Source: Niallia taxi
Lineage (GTDB): Bacteria; Bacillota; Bacilli; Bacillales; Cytobacillaceae
Assembly (NCBI RefSeq): GCF_004005475.1
Contig: NZ_RZTZ01000010.1
Location: 1-64,000, forward strand
DNA length: 64,000 bases
Direction: 5' to 3'
The notes beneath the pieces were generated by a model that saw only the letters and a program-made list of their open reading frames with translations, did not search any database and was not told the origin of the DNA. Shown here piece after piece: positions 16,462 through 24,417 of the stretch (the first letter of the stretch is position 1; every line of letters begins with the position of its first letter). A program made the translations under genes and the position numbers.

Positions 16462-17172
16462 TTATTCATTTCGCCTCGCAAAATCAACAAACCTGAACTT
16501 ATCTGGTCTATGTCTCGATTCAGTATATTGGAAAAGGATAGCGTTTTCAAAATAGATATAATTCTTCACGACAACAATCGCTTGAAATCCTTCTAAATCA
16601 AGGAGCCGATAATCCTCTTCTGTTGGAATCTCAACCGTAAATTCCTTTCTCGCAAATCCGATCTTCAGCTTTAAATCCTTTTCGATATAATCGAAGATCG
16701 AATGACTGCAGATTTCCTTTGTAAGTCCAGGAACGAATCTTTCCACAATATAGTCTTTATCAAGAATGATTTTCTCTTTATTTATTTCCCTGATACGTGA
16801 CACTTCCCAAATGGGTTCATCCTTTTTAAGATTCATTTCCTTTTGGAGAACTGCTGTAGGTACTTTTTTAGCAAAGCTCTCAATATGAGTGACAGAGCTG
16901 CTGCCCATTTTTTCAGCTAATTCCTTAAAGCTCACAAGACCTGATATTGGAAACTGCAGCTTTTGCATATCTAGTACTAGCGAACCCTTTCCACGCAATT
17001 TTTGTATATACCCCTTCTGAGCAAGTATATTTAATGCTTTACGTATCGTTTCCCTTGACGTATCATACCGCTCCGCCAACTCATTTTCAGAAGGCAGTAT
17101 ACTGTTTGGTGCATATTTCCCATTTCTAATTGCTTGTTCAATTTCTTCAAATATTACTAAGTATTTATTCAT
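16462..17172 (-). CDS. treR: GntR/UTRA repressor TreR, orphan
   Basis: The 236-residue regulator has an N-terminal GntR winged helix (about residues 8-70, with SRETIRKALNILAQKGYIQK) and a C-terminal UTRA sugar-phosphate domain. It resembles TreR, which represses the trehalose genes until trehalose 6-phosphate binds. In B. subtilis it follows treP and treA. Neither gene is in this window; sinR follows instead. Either the target genes lie elsewhere or this TreR has another target. Confidence 0.8.
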   Translation of the reverse strand: MNKYLVIFEEIEQAIRNGKYAPNSILPSENELAERYDTSRETIRKALNILAQKGYIQKLRGKGSLVLDMQKLQFPISGLVSFKELAEKMGSSSVTHIESFAKKVPTAVLQKEMNLKKDEPIWEVSRIREINKEKIILDKDYIVERFVPGLTKEICSHSIFDYIEKDLKLKIGFARKEFTVEIPTEEDYRLLDLEGFQAIVVVKNYIYFENAILFQYTESRHRPDKFRFVDFARRNE

Positions 17173-17519
17173 CCATTTTCACCAACGTTCAATTAGCCTT
17201 TTATTTCTTCGCCTCTATTCTACCTTTTTTATTATGCCTTGTCTAAATACGAAAAAACGAAAAAAATTCAAAAAAGAGGTTTATACGGTAAAAAAACAGG
17301 GTATTGATTACGATAAGTATTAATAAATAGATATAACAAAAGGCATTTGTTCATATATTTTCATAAATTAGTATCATTTAATTCGATAAAATTGTACAAT
17401 TTATGAATTTTTTTTGGTAGTATTAACAAAATCATCGAACAATTTGTTCTTTATATGGAACTTTTGTATTATATTTGTTATGATATTATTACATATAGTG
17501 ATAAGGTGTGTGAGACTGT
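17173..17519. promoter_or_regulatory. Divergent intergenic region treR-sinR with dyad
   Basis: This A+T-rich 347-base gap holds the promoters of both divergent genes. At 17437-17449 there is an exact GAAC-AATTT-GTTC dyad followed by TTT, which fits the SinR half-site GTTCTYT. A possible sigma-A promoter lies just downstream (TTGTAT near 17464, 17 bases, TATTAC). This suggests autoregulation of sinR. Confidence 0.4.
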
Positions 17520-17843
17520 ATGATCGGTGATCGTGTTAAAAAACTTCGCTTAGAAAAAAGAATGTCATTGTCAGAACTTGCTGAACAAGCAGGTGTTGCA
17601 AAATCTTATTTAAGTTCCTTGGAGCGCAATCTCCAGTCAAATCCATCCATACAGTTTTTAGAAAAAATTGCTTCTGTTTTTAATGTTCCAGTGGACCATC
17701 TTATAAATGAGCAGCAAAATAAAGATGATCTTGACACAGAGTGGCTGAAAATCGTAAAAGAGGCAATGGATTCTGGTGTTTCCAAAGCTGAATTCCGAGA
17801 GTTTCTTGAGTATAATAAATGGAGAATTGAACAAAAAAAATAG
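17520..17843 (+). CDS. sinR: SinR-type biofilm master repressor, first copy
   Basis: The 107-residue protein has an N-terminal Xre/lambda-type helix-turn-helix (about residues 5-60, with LSELAEQAGVAKSYLSSLER) and the C-terminal SinR/SinI hook domain (about 70-100, DTEWLKIVKEAMDSGVSKAEF). SinR tetramers repress matrix genes, and SinI breaks the tetramer by pairing with the C-terminal helices. An AAGGTG site precedes the ATG. A second SinR lies 1.2 kb downstream and sinI lies between them on the other strand. Confidence 0.92.
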   Translation: MIGDRVKKLRLEKRMSLSELAEQAGVAKSYLSSLERNLQSNPSIQFLEKIASVFNVPVDHLINEQQNKDDLDTEWLKIVKEAMDSGVSKAEFREFLEYNKWRIEQKK

Positions 17844-17876
17844 AACTTTTACAGTTCACTTAAATAAGATAATTAT

Positions 17877-17901
17877 AAGACACAAGCAATTGTGTCTTTT
17901 T
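17877..17901 (+). terminator. Terminator of sinR
   Basis: AAGACACAA and TTGTGTCTT form a nine-base stem with loop GCAA, followed by TTTC. Confidence 0.8.
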
Positions 17902-18088
17902 CATTTATTCTTTAAAGCAGTCTGTAAAAGAAATATATACATGAGGAGAATATATCTATGCTTACTTCCATTTATGTCTGAATTTTAAAATAATTTTAGG
18001 TGTAGTAAATAAAAAAATTGCGCGCTAATTTTTCCTTTACGTAAATTAATGAGGTTTTATTAAATGCTATCTTGAATTAAGTAGTCTT

Positions 18089-18208
18089 CTAATCGTTATT
18101 GATGAAATTACGCACATCTTTTATGTCCAGTCCTATTTTTTTTGCTTCCTTCATTAACTGAATCCATTCTGTGTCTAGTTCTTCTACAACTACTTTTTCC
18201 TCTATCAC
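18089..18208 (-). CDS. sinI: SinI antirepressor
   Basis: The ORF encodes 39 residues and starts with GTG. Its core, LDTEWIQLMKEAKKIGLDI, is the SinI/SinR dimerisation helix, nearly the same as the matching part of both neighbouring SinR proteins, and it has no DNA-binding domain. This is the hallmark of SinI, which binds SinR and releases it from operators. GAGAGGGG lies nine bases before the GTG. It is on the strand opposite to both sinR genes, unlike B. subtilis, where sinI and sinR form one operon. A class I c-di-GMP aptamer ends 39 bases upstream of the start. Confidence 0.9.
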   Translation of the reverse strand: MIEEKVVVEELDTEWIQLMKEAKKIGLDIKDVRNFINND

Positions 18209-18247
18209 TTAATTCTGCCCCTCTCCCAAAAATACTTATTGTACTTT

Positions 18248-18328
18248 GGCAGTCCGGCTGTCATTGTTTAATAACTTTAGACCCGTGACTTTGCGTCCCA
18301 ATCTTTCGAGTTGGTTTGCCCTGTTCTT
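18248..18328 (-). promoter_or_regulatory. Cyclic-di-GMP-I (GEMM-I) riboswitch upstream of sinI
   Basis: Read on the minus strand, the aptamer has the consensus blocks in order: CAGGGCAAACC, a stem capped by CGAAAG, GGGACGCAAAG, a CACGGGTCTAA block, then AATGACAGCCGG and CTGCC. These are the conserved positions of the GEMM-I aptamer, including its GNRA-type loop. The last CTGCC can pair with GGCAG that overlaps the sinI ribosome site. A second possible hairpin (CCAAA...TTTTGG) lies between. Control is therefore probably at translation; I cannot tell from sequence whether c-di-GMP turns sinI on or off. Confidence 0.9.
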
Positions 18329-18481
18329 TTATGAATTTTATTATATAACTTTTCTTTTTACATATGTGCATAAATTTGTCAGAAATATTGGATTCTAACA
18401 AATTATTTTTCTACTTTTTTCTACATTTTTACATAAATTTAGTATGTATTTGCTATTTTATTGCGTAATTATGTTGGTTTC

Positions 18482-18488
18482 TGTCGAA
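18482..18488 (+). promoter_or_regulatory. Perfect 0A box upstream of the sinI leader
   Basis: TGTCGAA is an exact Spo0A recognition heptamer. It lies about 155 bases upstream of the riboswitch and just after the zinc-ribbon gene. In B. subtilis Spo0A-P activates sinI. One heptamer is weak evidence. Confidence 0.3.
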
Positions 18489-18502
18489 ATATTCAACTAA
18501 GT

Positions 18503-18706
18503 TTATTTGTCTTTTTTTACATACTGATTTCTATATGCTGATAAAACTTTCTTAAAAGAATAACTTACATGAATTTTTTCAAAGGTCATTGCATCAAAAA
18601 ACGGGTACTTGGTGAGGTCATTATTGCAGACTGGACAAAACCATTCTCCTCTTTCACTGCTGCTGTATGATGGCCGATTGCACTTATCACAGTTTTTTCT
18701 ATACAT
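18503..18706 (-). CDS. Small zinc-ribbon protein
   Basis: The 67-residue protein has two cysteine pairs (CDKC and CPVC, spaced 19 residues apart), which should form a zinc ribbon, followed by a basic tail ending in KKDK. I do not recognise a family. It lies between the two sinR genes, upstream of and in the same direction as the riboswitch-sinI unit, with an A+T-rich gap of about 170 bases. Its composition resembles that of the surroundings. Confidence 0.6.
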   Translation of the reverse strand: MYRKNCDKCNRPSYSSSERGEWFCPVCNNDLTKYPFFDAMTFEKIHVSYSFKKVLSAYRNQYVKKDK

Positions 18707-18774
18707 ATTCCACCTGCTTTACATATCCTTTTATTAGTCAGTTGAATGACTAATGACCACTAGTGCCAAAACTA

Positions 18775-18960
18775 GTTCTTTTTAAATGATTTTTTGTTCT
18801 TTTTATAGAACTAATGAATTTAGTATAGTGCAATTATCTCATTTTGGAAAATTCTAAAATCCGTTATTTTTTCTCTTTAACGAACGTTTTTCGTTCTTTT
18901 TCTCGAATTTGCTCCGTTATTCTAGCTTTTTTGTATTTTTTATTGAACAAAACGTTCGTT
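18775..18960. promoter_or_regulatory. Cluster of SinR-like operator half-sites before the second sinR
   Basis: GTTCTTT occurs at 18775, 18796 and 18893. The second is followed by AGAAC (18807-18811), giving a dyad. AACGAAC/GTTC dyads lie at 18880-18897 and GAAC/AACGTTCGTT at 18944-18960, next to TATAAT. SinR binds GTTCTYT repeats, so SinR proteins probably control this promoter. Confidence 0.5.
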
Positions 18961-19000
18961 ATAATGAAATTATGTTATATTACATAAGGAGATTTTTCTA

Positions 19001-19327
19001 ATGGTTGGTACAGCACTGAAAAGATTGCGGTTAGAAAAAGGCTACTCGATCAATGAGTTATCTGACCGGGCAGGTGTCTCTAAGTCTTACTTGAGCTATA
19101 TTGAGCGGGGAATTCAGAAGAATCCTTCCTTACAGGTCCTTTCAAAACTTGCTTCTACCCTTGACACACATGTGGAAGAGTTACTCGAAACAAATCCAAC
19201 TTCAACAGACAACTTGGATTCAGAATGGGTAAACTTAGTAGAGGAGGCTATTAAGGAAGGAATAACAAAAGATGAGTTTTCTTGCTACCTGGAGTTCATC
19301 AAATTCAAAAAGTCATCTGCAGATTGA
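19001..19327 (+). CDS. SinR/SlrR-type repressor, second copy
   Basis: The 108-residue protein has the same two-part structure as the first SinR: helix-turn-helix at about 5-60 (NELSDRAGVSKSYLSYIERG) and a C-terminal SinI-interaction domain with LDSEWVNLVEEAIKEGITKDEF. The two copies differ at many positions, so this is an old duplication or an SlrR-like partner, not a recent copy. AAGGAG precedes the ATG. Its promoter region holds several GTTCTTT sites. Confidence 0.88.
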   Translation: MVGTALKRLRLEKGYSINELSDRAGVSKSYLSYIERGIQKNPSLQVLSKLASTLDTHVEELLETNPTSTDNLDSEWVNLVEEAIKEGITKDEFSCYLEFIKFKKSSAD

Positions 19328-19356
19328 CGGCACCGTTTAATGGATTCGCTTCCATA

Positions 19357-19402
19357 AAAAAAGACATATGGCACTTCCTGTAAAGGAAACACCATATGTC
19401 TT
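19357..19402. terminator. Bidirectional terminator between sinR2 and psuG
   Basis: AAGACATATGG and CCATATGTCTT form an 11-base stem with a 20-base loop between convergent genes. A T run follows on the psuG strand. Confidence 0.8.
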
Positions 19403-19410
19403 GTGCCGGA

Positions 19411-20325
19411 TCACTTTTTGTTTAATTCAACAGCAATCCTCGATCCTACTTCAGCATTATTTTTTACTAATGCGATATTTGCTGTCAAGCTAGTGCCTTC
19501 AGTAAGTTCCTTCACCTTGCTGAGCAAGAAAGGTGTAACATTCTTACCGCTAATGCCGTTTTCCTTCGCCTCATTTAAAGCCGTTTCAATGATGTTAGTA
19601 ATATATGACTCTTCCATAGCATCATTTTCAGGAATTGGATTTGCGATTACCACTCCACCTTTAAGTCCAAGCTCCCATTTTGTACGGATCATGTCTGCCG
19701 CCAATTGTGGCTCATCAACAGTGAAGTTCACGTTAAATTCACTTGTTCTTGTATAGAAGGCTGGTAATGTTTCTGTACCATATCCAACAACAGGCACACC
19801 AAATGTCTCTAAGTATTCAAGTGTTAATCCAATATCAAGGATAGACTTTGCACCTGCACATACAACAGCTACACTCGTTTGAGCTAATTCCTGTAAGTCT
19901 GCAGAAATATCCATTGTTCGCTCTGCTTCACGGTGAACCCCTCCGATTCCGCCTGTCACAAACACTTCTATTCCTGCAAGCTCAGCACAAATCATCGTTG
20001 CAGCAACAGTAGTTGCACCGTTTTTCTTATTCGCAATCAAATATGGCAAGTCTCTTCTGCTTGCTTTTTCAATATCATCGCTCTTTGCTAAAAATTCTAT
20101 TTCATCATCAGAAAGTCCTATCTTAATTTTCCCATCAATAATAGCAATTGTTGCAGGAACTGCGCCATTTTTACGGATGATGTCTTCTACTTCTTTCGCT
20201 GTCTCCACATTTTGCGGATACGGCATTCCATGAGAAATAATTGTTGATTCTAATGCCACAATCGCCTTGTTATTCTTCTTTGCTTCTAATACCTCGCTTG
20301 AGTATTCTAGCCATTCTGTTTTCAT
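19411..20325 (-). CDS. psuG: Pseudouridine-5'-phosphate glycosidase
   Basis: The 304-residue enzyme matches PsuG, which splits pseudouridine 5'-phosphate into uracil and ribose 5-phosphate. The conserved opening [16 protein letters not shown] and the loop [18 protein letters not shown] are visible. It follows psuK by 15 bases in the usual psuK-psuG operon, so the pair salvages pseudouridine from RNA breakdown. The length equals the family norm. GGAG precedes the ATG. Confidence 0.93.
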   Translation of the reverse strand: MKTEWLEYSSEVLEAKKNNKAIVALESTIISHGMPYPQNVETAKEVEDIIRKNGAVPATIAIIDGKIKIGLSDDEIEFLAKSDDIEKASRRDLPYLIANKKNGATTVAATMICAELAGIEVFVTGGIGGVHREAERTMDISADLQELAQTSVAVVCAGAKSILDIGLTLEYLETFGVPVVGYGTETLPAFYTRTSEFNVNFTVDEPQLAADMIRTKWELGLKGGVVIANPIPENDAMEESYITNIIETALNEAKENGISGKNVTPFLLSKVKELTEGTSLTANIALVKNNAEVGSRIAVELNKK

Positions 20326-20340
20326 GAATTCATTTCTCCT

Positions 20341-21438
20341 TTAATCAAAGTATTTTTTGAAGGTGTCCTGCAGTTTTTTCTGGTTTAATAATGGATTAAC
20401 TGTTTCGTGTGATTGAAGTGTCAACAGTGAGCAAGCAATGCCAATTTTGCAGCAGTTTTCTGTATTCAACCCTTTCAAATAGGAATACATAATGCCAGCA
20501 ACTAAAGAATCTCCTGCACCTGTCACATCTTCAATTTCAATAGGAGGTGGCAAAATGACACCAGCTTCCCCTAGTTTTGTAAAGAAAATCAAACCCTTGT
20601 CTCCACGAGTTATTACCACTCGCTCGACGCCTTTTTTCATGATGATTTCAGCAGCCTTAAAGAAGTCACCTTCCTCGTAAATCCTCATTTCAGATAATGC
20701 TTCTGCTTCATCCTTATTGGCAATCAGCCATGTTACTCCTCTTAGGTCGTTCGGCAGCTTTTTCACTTTTGGAGAAGAAACAGGTGTGACACAAAGCTGC
20801 AAATTTTCCTTCCTGCTTCTAACAATAACCTGCTCAAGAACATCAGCTGGGAAGTTTGTATCTAAAATTATTAATTCAGCTGAGGCAATATGACCCCAGC
20901 GCTTTTCAATTATGTCTTGTGTCATGCTGTCGTATATGGACATATCAGCCAAAGCGACTGTCATCTCCCCTTCTACATCAAGCAAAGCAGTGTATGTACC
21001 TGTAACAAAATCTTCTGATACTAGAGTTGGTTTCATATCAGCATAAAGCTTCGTATAATCAATTATCCAATTGCCGCTATGGTCTGCTCCAACCATTGTT
21101 AACAGGGAGCTGTCCATTCCTAGGCGTCCAAGGTTTTCTGCAATATTGCGGGCAACCCCGCCACATGATTGACTCGTGCTGGCAGGATTTGAGGTTCCAA
21201 ATTTAATCTTCTCCTCGACTTGAATTTTTCTATCTATATTAGCACCACCGATGCATATAACTTCTCTTTTTTGTGGTAATACATAGGCCCTTCCTAGCAG
21301 TTTCCCTTCACGTGTTAGCGCGGAGATATATCCTGCAACTGCTGATCTTGATAATCCTGTTTTTTCGGCAAGTTCATTTTGCGTAAGGAACGGATTTTCT
21401 TGTATCAGCTGTAATATTGTAATCTCTTTTTCATTCAT
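20341..21438 (-). CDS. psuK: Pseudouridine kinase with N-terminal HTH
   Basis: The 365-residue protein starts with a winged helix-turn-helix (about 3-50, LTQNELAEKTGLSRSAVAGYIS) fused to a PfkB-family sugar kinase (about 58-360). The catalytic Asp is in DVTGAGDSLVAG. It phosphorylates pseudouridine for PsuG. The HTH suggests that it regulates its own operon, a fusion also known in other PsuK/YeiC proteins. I chose the ATG at 21438 because GGAGGTG lies just before it. Confidence 0.9.
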   Translation of the reverse strand: MNEKEITILQLIQENPFLTQNELAEKTGLSRSAVAGYISALTREGKLLGRAYVLPQKREVICIGGANIDRKIQVEEKIKFGTSNPASTSQSCGGVARNIAENLGRLGMDSSLLTMVGADHSGNWIIDYTKLYADMKPTLVSEDFVTGTYTALLDVEGEMTVALADMSIYDSMTQDIIEKRWGHIASAELIILDTNFPADVLEQVIVRSRKENLQLCVTPVSSPKVKKLPNDLRGVTWLIANKDEAEALSEMRIYEEGDFFKAAEIIMKKGVERVVITRGDKGLIFFTKLGEAGVILPPPIEIEDVTGAGDSLVAGIMYSYLKGLNTENCCKIGIACSLLTLQSHETVNPLLNQKKLQDTFKKYFD

Positions 21439-21542
21439 TTTTTTCACCTCCACAATTCCAAACATTTGTTTATATTATAAACTTATGTTTTTATCAGAAC
21501 AAGCATTATTTTCTAACTTTTCACAAATATGTGTTTTTTGAC

Positions 21543-21571
21543 AAAAAAAAGAAGACTATTTCTAGTCTTCT
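21543..21571 (-). terminator. Terminator of motAB
   Basis: On the minus strand AGAAGACTA and TAGTCTTCT form a stem followed by eight T. It overlaps the end of motB. Confidence 0.8.
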
Positions 21572-22383
21572 GTAACGGTTCTTGGCTGTATTAAAATTTC
21601 AACACGCCTATTTTTCTCCCTGCCTTTTTCTGTTTTATTGCTGGCAATCGGCTTAAATTCACCATATCCTTTTGCACTAAAGGAACTTGGATTCAGCTTA
21701 TCATTATTACGCAATAACAGCTTCATAAAGTTAATCGCTCTTGAGACACTTAAATCCCAGTTTGATTCGAACTCAGCATTCTTAATCGGTACATTATCTG
21801 TATGACCGCTGACAATGATGCTTCTCGGCGGGTCCATAATTAAAAGATTGGATATCTCTGAAACTAGATGTTCATCCTTCTCTCTAATATTCGCATTTCC
21901 TGATGTAAACAGGACATTATCCCTTATGGAGACAAGCAGACCTTCATCTGTCAAAGAGGTTTCCAGTTTATCTTCTAAATTGTTCTTCTCTATATAACTA
22001 TCTAATTTATCTTGAACACCTTGCAGTTCCTCTTGATCTTGTTTTTGCTGTGCTTCTGAAAGCTCTTCCTCTGACACATTTGTGTTCTTAGAAGATTCTT
22101 CCTCAGATGCGTCTCCCTTAGTTTTATTATTTTCATCCAAGTCGGACTTTTCTTCTACTTCAGCAGGAGTAGGGCTCGGATATTCAAAGATACCAGTTCC
22201 TGCTTGAAATTCCTGATTAAAAACTTCTGCCAATGCAGCAAACTTTTTCTGATCAACAGAGCTCATCGCATATAAAACGATAAACAATGCCAGCAGCAAT
22301 GTCAGCAAGTCAGCGTATGGAACAAGCCATGATTCGTCTACATGCTCCTCATGATGCTCCTTCTTTTTTCTTTTCTTACTCAT
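21562..22383 (-). CDS. motB: Flagellar stator protein MotB
   Basis: The 273-residue protein has a basic N-terminus, one membrane helix with the proton-carrying Asp (VPYADLLTLL, Asp25), an acidic Glu/Ser-rich linker (about 70-125) and an OmpA-type peptidoglycan-binding domain (about 160-265, SGHTDNVPI and NRRVEILI). The membrane helix resembles B. subtilis MotB more than the sodium-type MotS, so proton drive is likely. The gene overlaps motA by eight bases. Confidence 0.95.
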   Translation of the reverse strand: MSKKRKKKEHHEEHVDESWLVPYADLLTLLLALFIVLYAMSSVDQKKFAALAEVFNQEFQAGTGIFEYPSPTPAEVEEKSDLDENNKTKGDASEEESSKNTNVSEEELSEAQQKQDQEELQGVQDKLDSYIEKNNLEDKLETSLTDEGLLVSIRDNVLFTSGNANIREKDEHLVSEISNLLIMDPPRSIIVSGHTDNVPIKNAEFESNWDLSVSRAINFMKLLLRNNDKLNPSSFSAKGYGEFKPIASNKTEKGREKNRRVEILIQPRTVTED

Positions 22384-23176
22384 TTCCGCTCACGCTGCCT
22401 TCCATTTCCTCAAGGAATTTCTTCCTTTCAGATATCGGCAAATAGGATGCTAGTTTTTGTTCAATAACGCGTGGTGCTTCTCCTTCTAAAATAGACAGGA
22501 TTCCTTCAATCATCAAGTATTTTTGTTTTGCTTCGATTTTCGACTTTCTTTTCAGCTTGTTAGCAAATGGATGCCATAATACGTAACCTGTAAAAATACC
22601 AAGCATTGTTGCAACAAATGCTGCTGAGATAGCATGACCAAGACCTTCTGAATCGTCCATATAACCTAATGCGGCAATAAGCCCGATAACAGCTCCAAGT
22701 ACTCCAAGTGTCGGAGCATAAGTTCCTGCTTGAGTAAAGATTAATGCAGAAGCTTGATGGCGATCTTCCATTGCTTCAATTTCTTCTGATAAAACATCAC
22801 GAATATATTCAGCGCTTTGACCATCTACTGACATGGACAAGCCATTTTTCAAAAACGGATCTTCCACTTCATCTGTTTTTGATTCTAATGCCAACAAACC
22901 CTCTTTACGAGCTAATTGAGCCCATTCAGAAAACATGCGGATAAGCTCCTTCGTGTCTGGAACCTTTTGTTCTTTAAAGATGACTCCAAATAATTTAGGA
23001 ACTTTTTTAATTTCACTTGTAGGGAAGGCAATAACTACTGCTGCTATAGTCCCTAAAATGATAATCAGAAGGGCAGCTGGGTTTGCAAGAACAGAAGGGC
23101 TTACCCCTTTAAAGACCATTCCTACCCCTACTGCAATAATTGCCAATATAATACCAATTAATGATGTTTTATCCAT
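22376..23176 (-). CDS. motA: Flagellar stator protein MotA
   Basis: The 266-residue protein has four membrane helices and the large cytoplasmic loop that touches the rotor. The conserved proline-containing segment GTYAPTLGVLGAVIGL is present. With MotB it forms the ion channel that drives flagellar rotation. The ATG at 23176 has AGGTGG five bases upstream; a GTG nine bases earlier overlaps that site. I found no clear sigma-D promoter. Confidence 0.95.
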   Translation of the reverse strand: MDKTSLIGIILAIIAVGVGMVFKGVSPSVLANPAALLIIILGTIAAVVIAFPTSEIKKVPKLFGVIFKEQKVPDTKELIRMFSEWAQLARKEGLLALESKTDEVEDPFLKNGLSMSVDGQSAEYIRDVLSEEIEAMEDRHQASALIFTQAGTYAPTLGVLGAVIGLIAALGYMDDSEGLGHAISAAFVATMLGIFTGYVLWHPFANKLKRKSKIEAKQKYLMIEGILSILEGEAPRVIEQKLASYLPISERKKFLEEMEGSVSGNE

Positions 23177-23576
23177 AAAAACCACCTATCATACAGTTTA
23201 TTCTTTTATCTTTTATTGCTATTACTTTTTTGTTTTATTACAGTTTAATGACTTTCTCTTCCTTTTCTTCGACATTTCTCAGCAAGTTTTTAGGAAAAAA
23301 TTGATTTTTATTTATATGAAATTTGTGAACGTTTTTTGAACACGAAAAAAGTTGCTGAAAAAAAGCAAAATATAACCTCTTTAACCATGAGTAATTAATT
23401 ATTTCTGTTAGCTATAAACAATTGCTGCGGCTTCTCGCTTCCCCTTAGTAGTCGAACAGAAAAAAACTGAGCTATTAATCGAAAATCGATAAATAGTTCA
23501 GTTTCACAACAGCTTTCTAACTATGAATAAACTCTTTAACGGCTTATTGAGTAAGTATTGTTTCTTTATAACTAGG
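23177..23576. other. Intergenic region motA to the DUF1992 gene, with repeat B
   Basis: No gene was found in these 400 A+T-rich bases. They contain the motA leader and, at 23438-23507, a repeat related to that at 15744-15850. Confidence 0.5.
23438..23507. repeat. Intergenic repeat copy B with terminator hairpin
   Basis: A CTTCCCCTTAGTAGTCGA box (23438-23455) is followed by a stem pairing ACTGAGCTATT with AATAGTTCAGT. Copy A has the same order and nearly the same stem, but about 40 more bases between. On the minus strand it can terminate the DUF1992 gene. Confidence 0.55.
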
Positions 23577-23954
23577 CTATCTGCTCAGTTTTCCCTCTAC
23601 TTTTTGCTGGTAGCCTCCAAATAGTTTTGAATGGCTGGTCCCTGTTCTTTTTTTCATTATTTGATGGAATTGAATTAGCTTTTGATTGTATTTGGTTTGT
23701 AATTTTGCAGTTTCAGCTTTATCTGTACACGCCTTGATAAGATCTTCAATTGTAAGCAATTCTTGTTTTAGTTCATTTTCTTCAATTGAATATCCGCTGT
23801 TTTTCAAAATCCGGTAAGCCATGCGCAATTCCTGTGGTACAGCTGCCAAACTGTCTTTAGGCAAGGGCTTTCCGAATCCAGGAAGATTATTAAATTCCCC
23901 TTCTTGATAGGCTCTTTTTATCTTATCTTCCGAAACGATTGAAGAGAAATCCAT
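23577..23954 (-). CDS. DUF1992 (DnaJ-related) family protein
   Basis: The 125-residue helical protein carries the DUF1992 signature: EDKIKRAYQEGEFNNLPGFGKPL near the start, followed by the segment AYRILKNSGY. The family is sometimes annotated as DnaJ homologue subfamily C member 28-like. It has no J domain, and its role is unknown. It is a single gene with a repeat-borne terminator behind it. Confidence 0.85.
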   Translation of the reverse strand: MDFSSIVSEDKIKRAYQEGEFNNLPGFGKPLPKDSLAAVPQELRMAYRILKNSGYSIEENELKQELLTIEDLIKACTDKAETAKLQTKYNQKLIQFHQIMKKRTGTSHSKLFGGYQQKVEGKLSR

Positions 23955-24105
23955 CTATGCACATCCTTTCCTTTTTTATTAGTATAGCCTAGCAAAGGCG
24001 GAAATTCCTCGTTTATACCCGTATTTCCGATTAAAAATATGCCGTTTAGAAGAATAGAAATCTTTCTTTATCAGGACACTATTACAGTAAGAAAGGGGTG
24101 TAATA

Positions 24106-24261
24106 ATGGCTAGAGGAAAACATTTCGAACATAAGAAAAAGCATCACCCAGGTCCACTCCCAGAAGGTGTAAGAAAACATACACATGCAGAAGATGCACC
24201 TGAAGATGAAGAATTTATCGTGACACAAGAAGCTTTTAAAAATCGCATAGAAGAAGAATGA
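24106..24261 (+). CDS. Small hypothetical protein, 51 residues
   Basis: The ORF begins MARGKHFEHKKKHHPG and continues with an acidic second half ending KNRIEEE. GAAAGGGGTG stands just before the ATG. The split into a basic His/Lys-rich half and an acidic half, and the good ribosome site, argue that it is real. I could not assign a family. Confidence 0.65.
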   Translation: MARGKHFEHKKKHHPGPLPEGVRKHTHAEDAPEDEEFIVTQEAFKNRIEEE

Positions 24262-24417
24262 CTGCATGGAAAGGCGGCTTACATGCCGGCTTTCCTCTCC
24301 ATAACTATCCTCCGTTTATCCATTCCCGAACAACAAATGGTATAATATTGTTGATAAGACCTGAAGGCTGCAGGCGACTTGCCTGTTAAGATAAAACAGG
24401 TGCTGGAAGGAGTAAAT

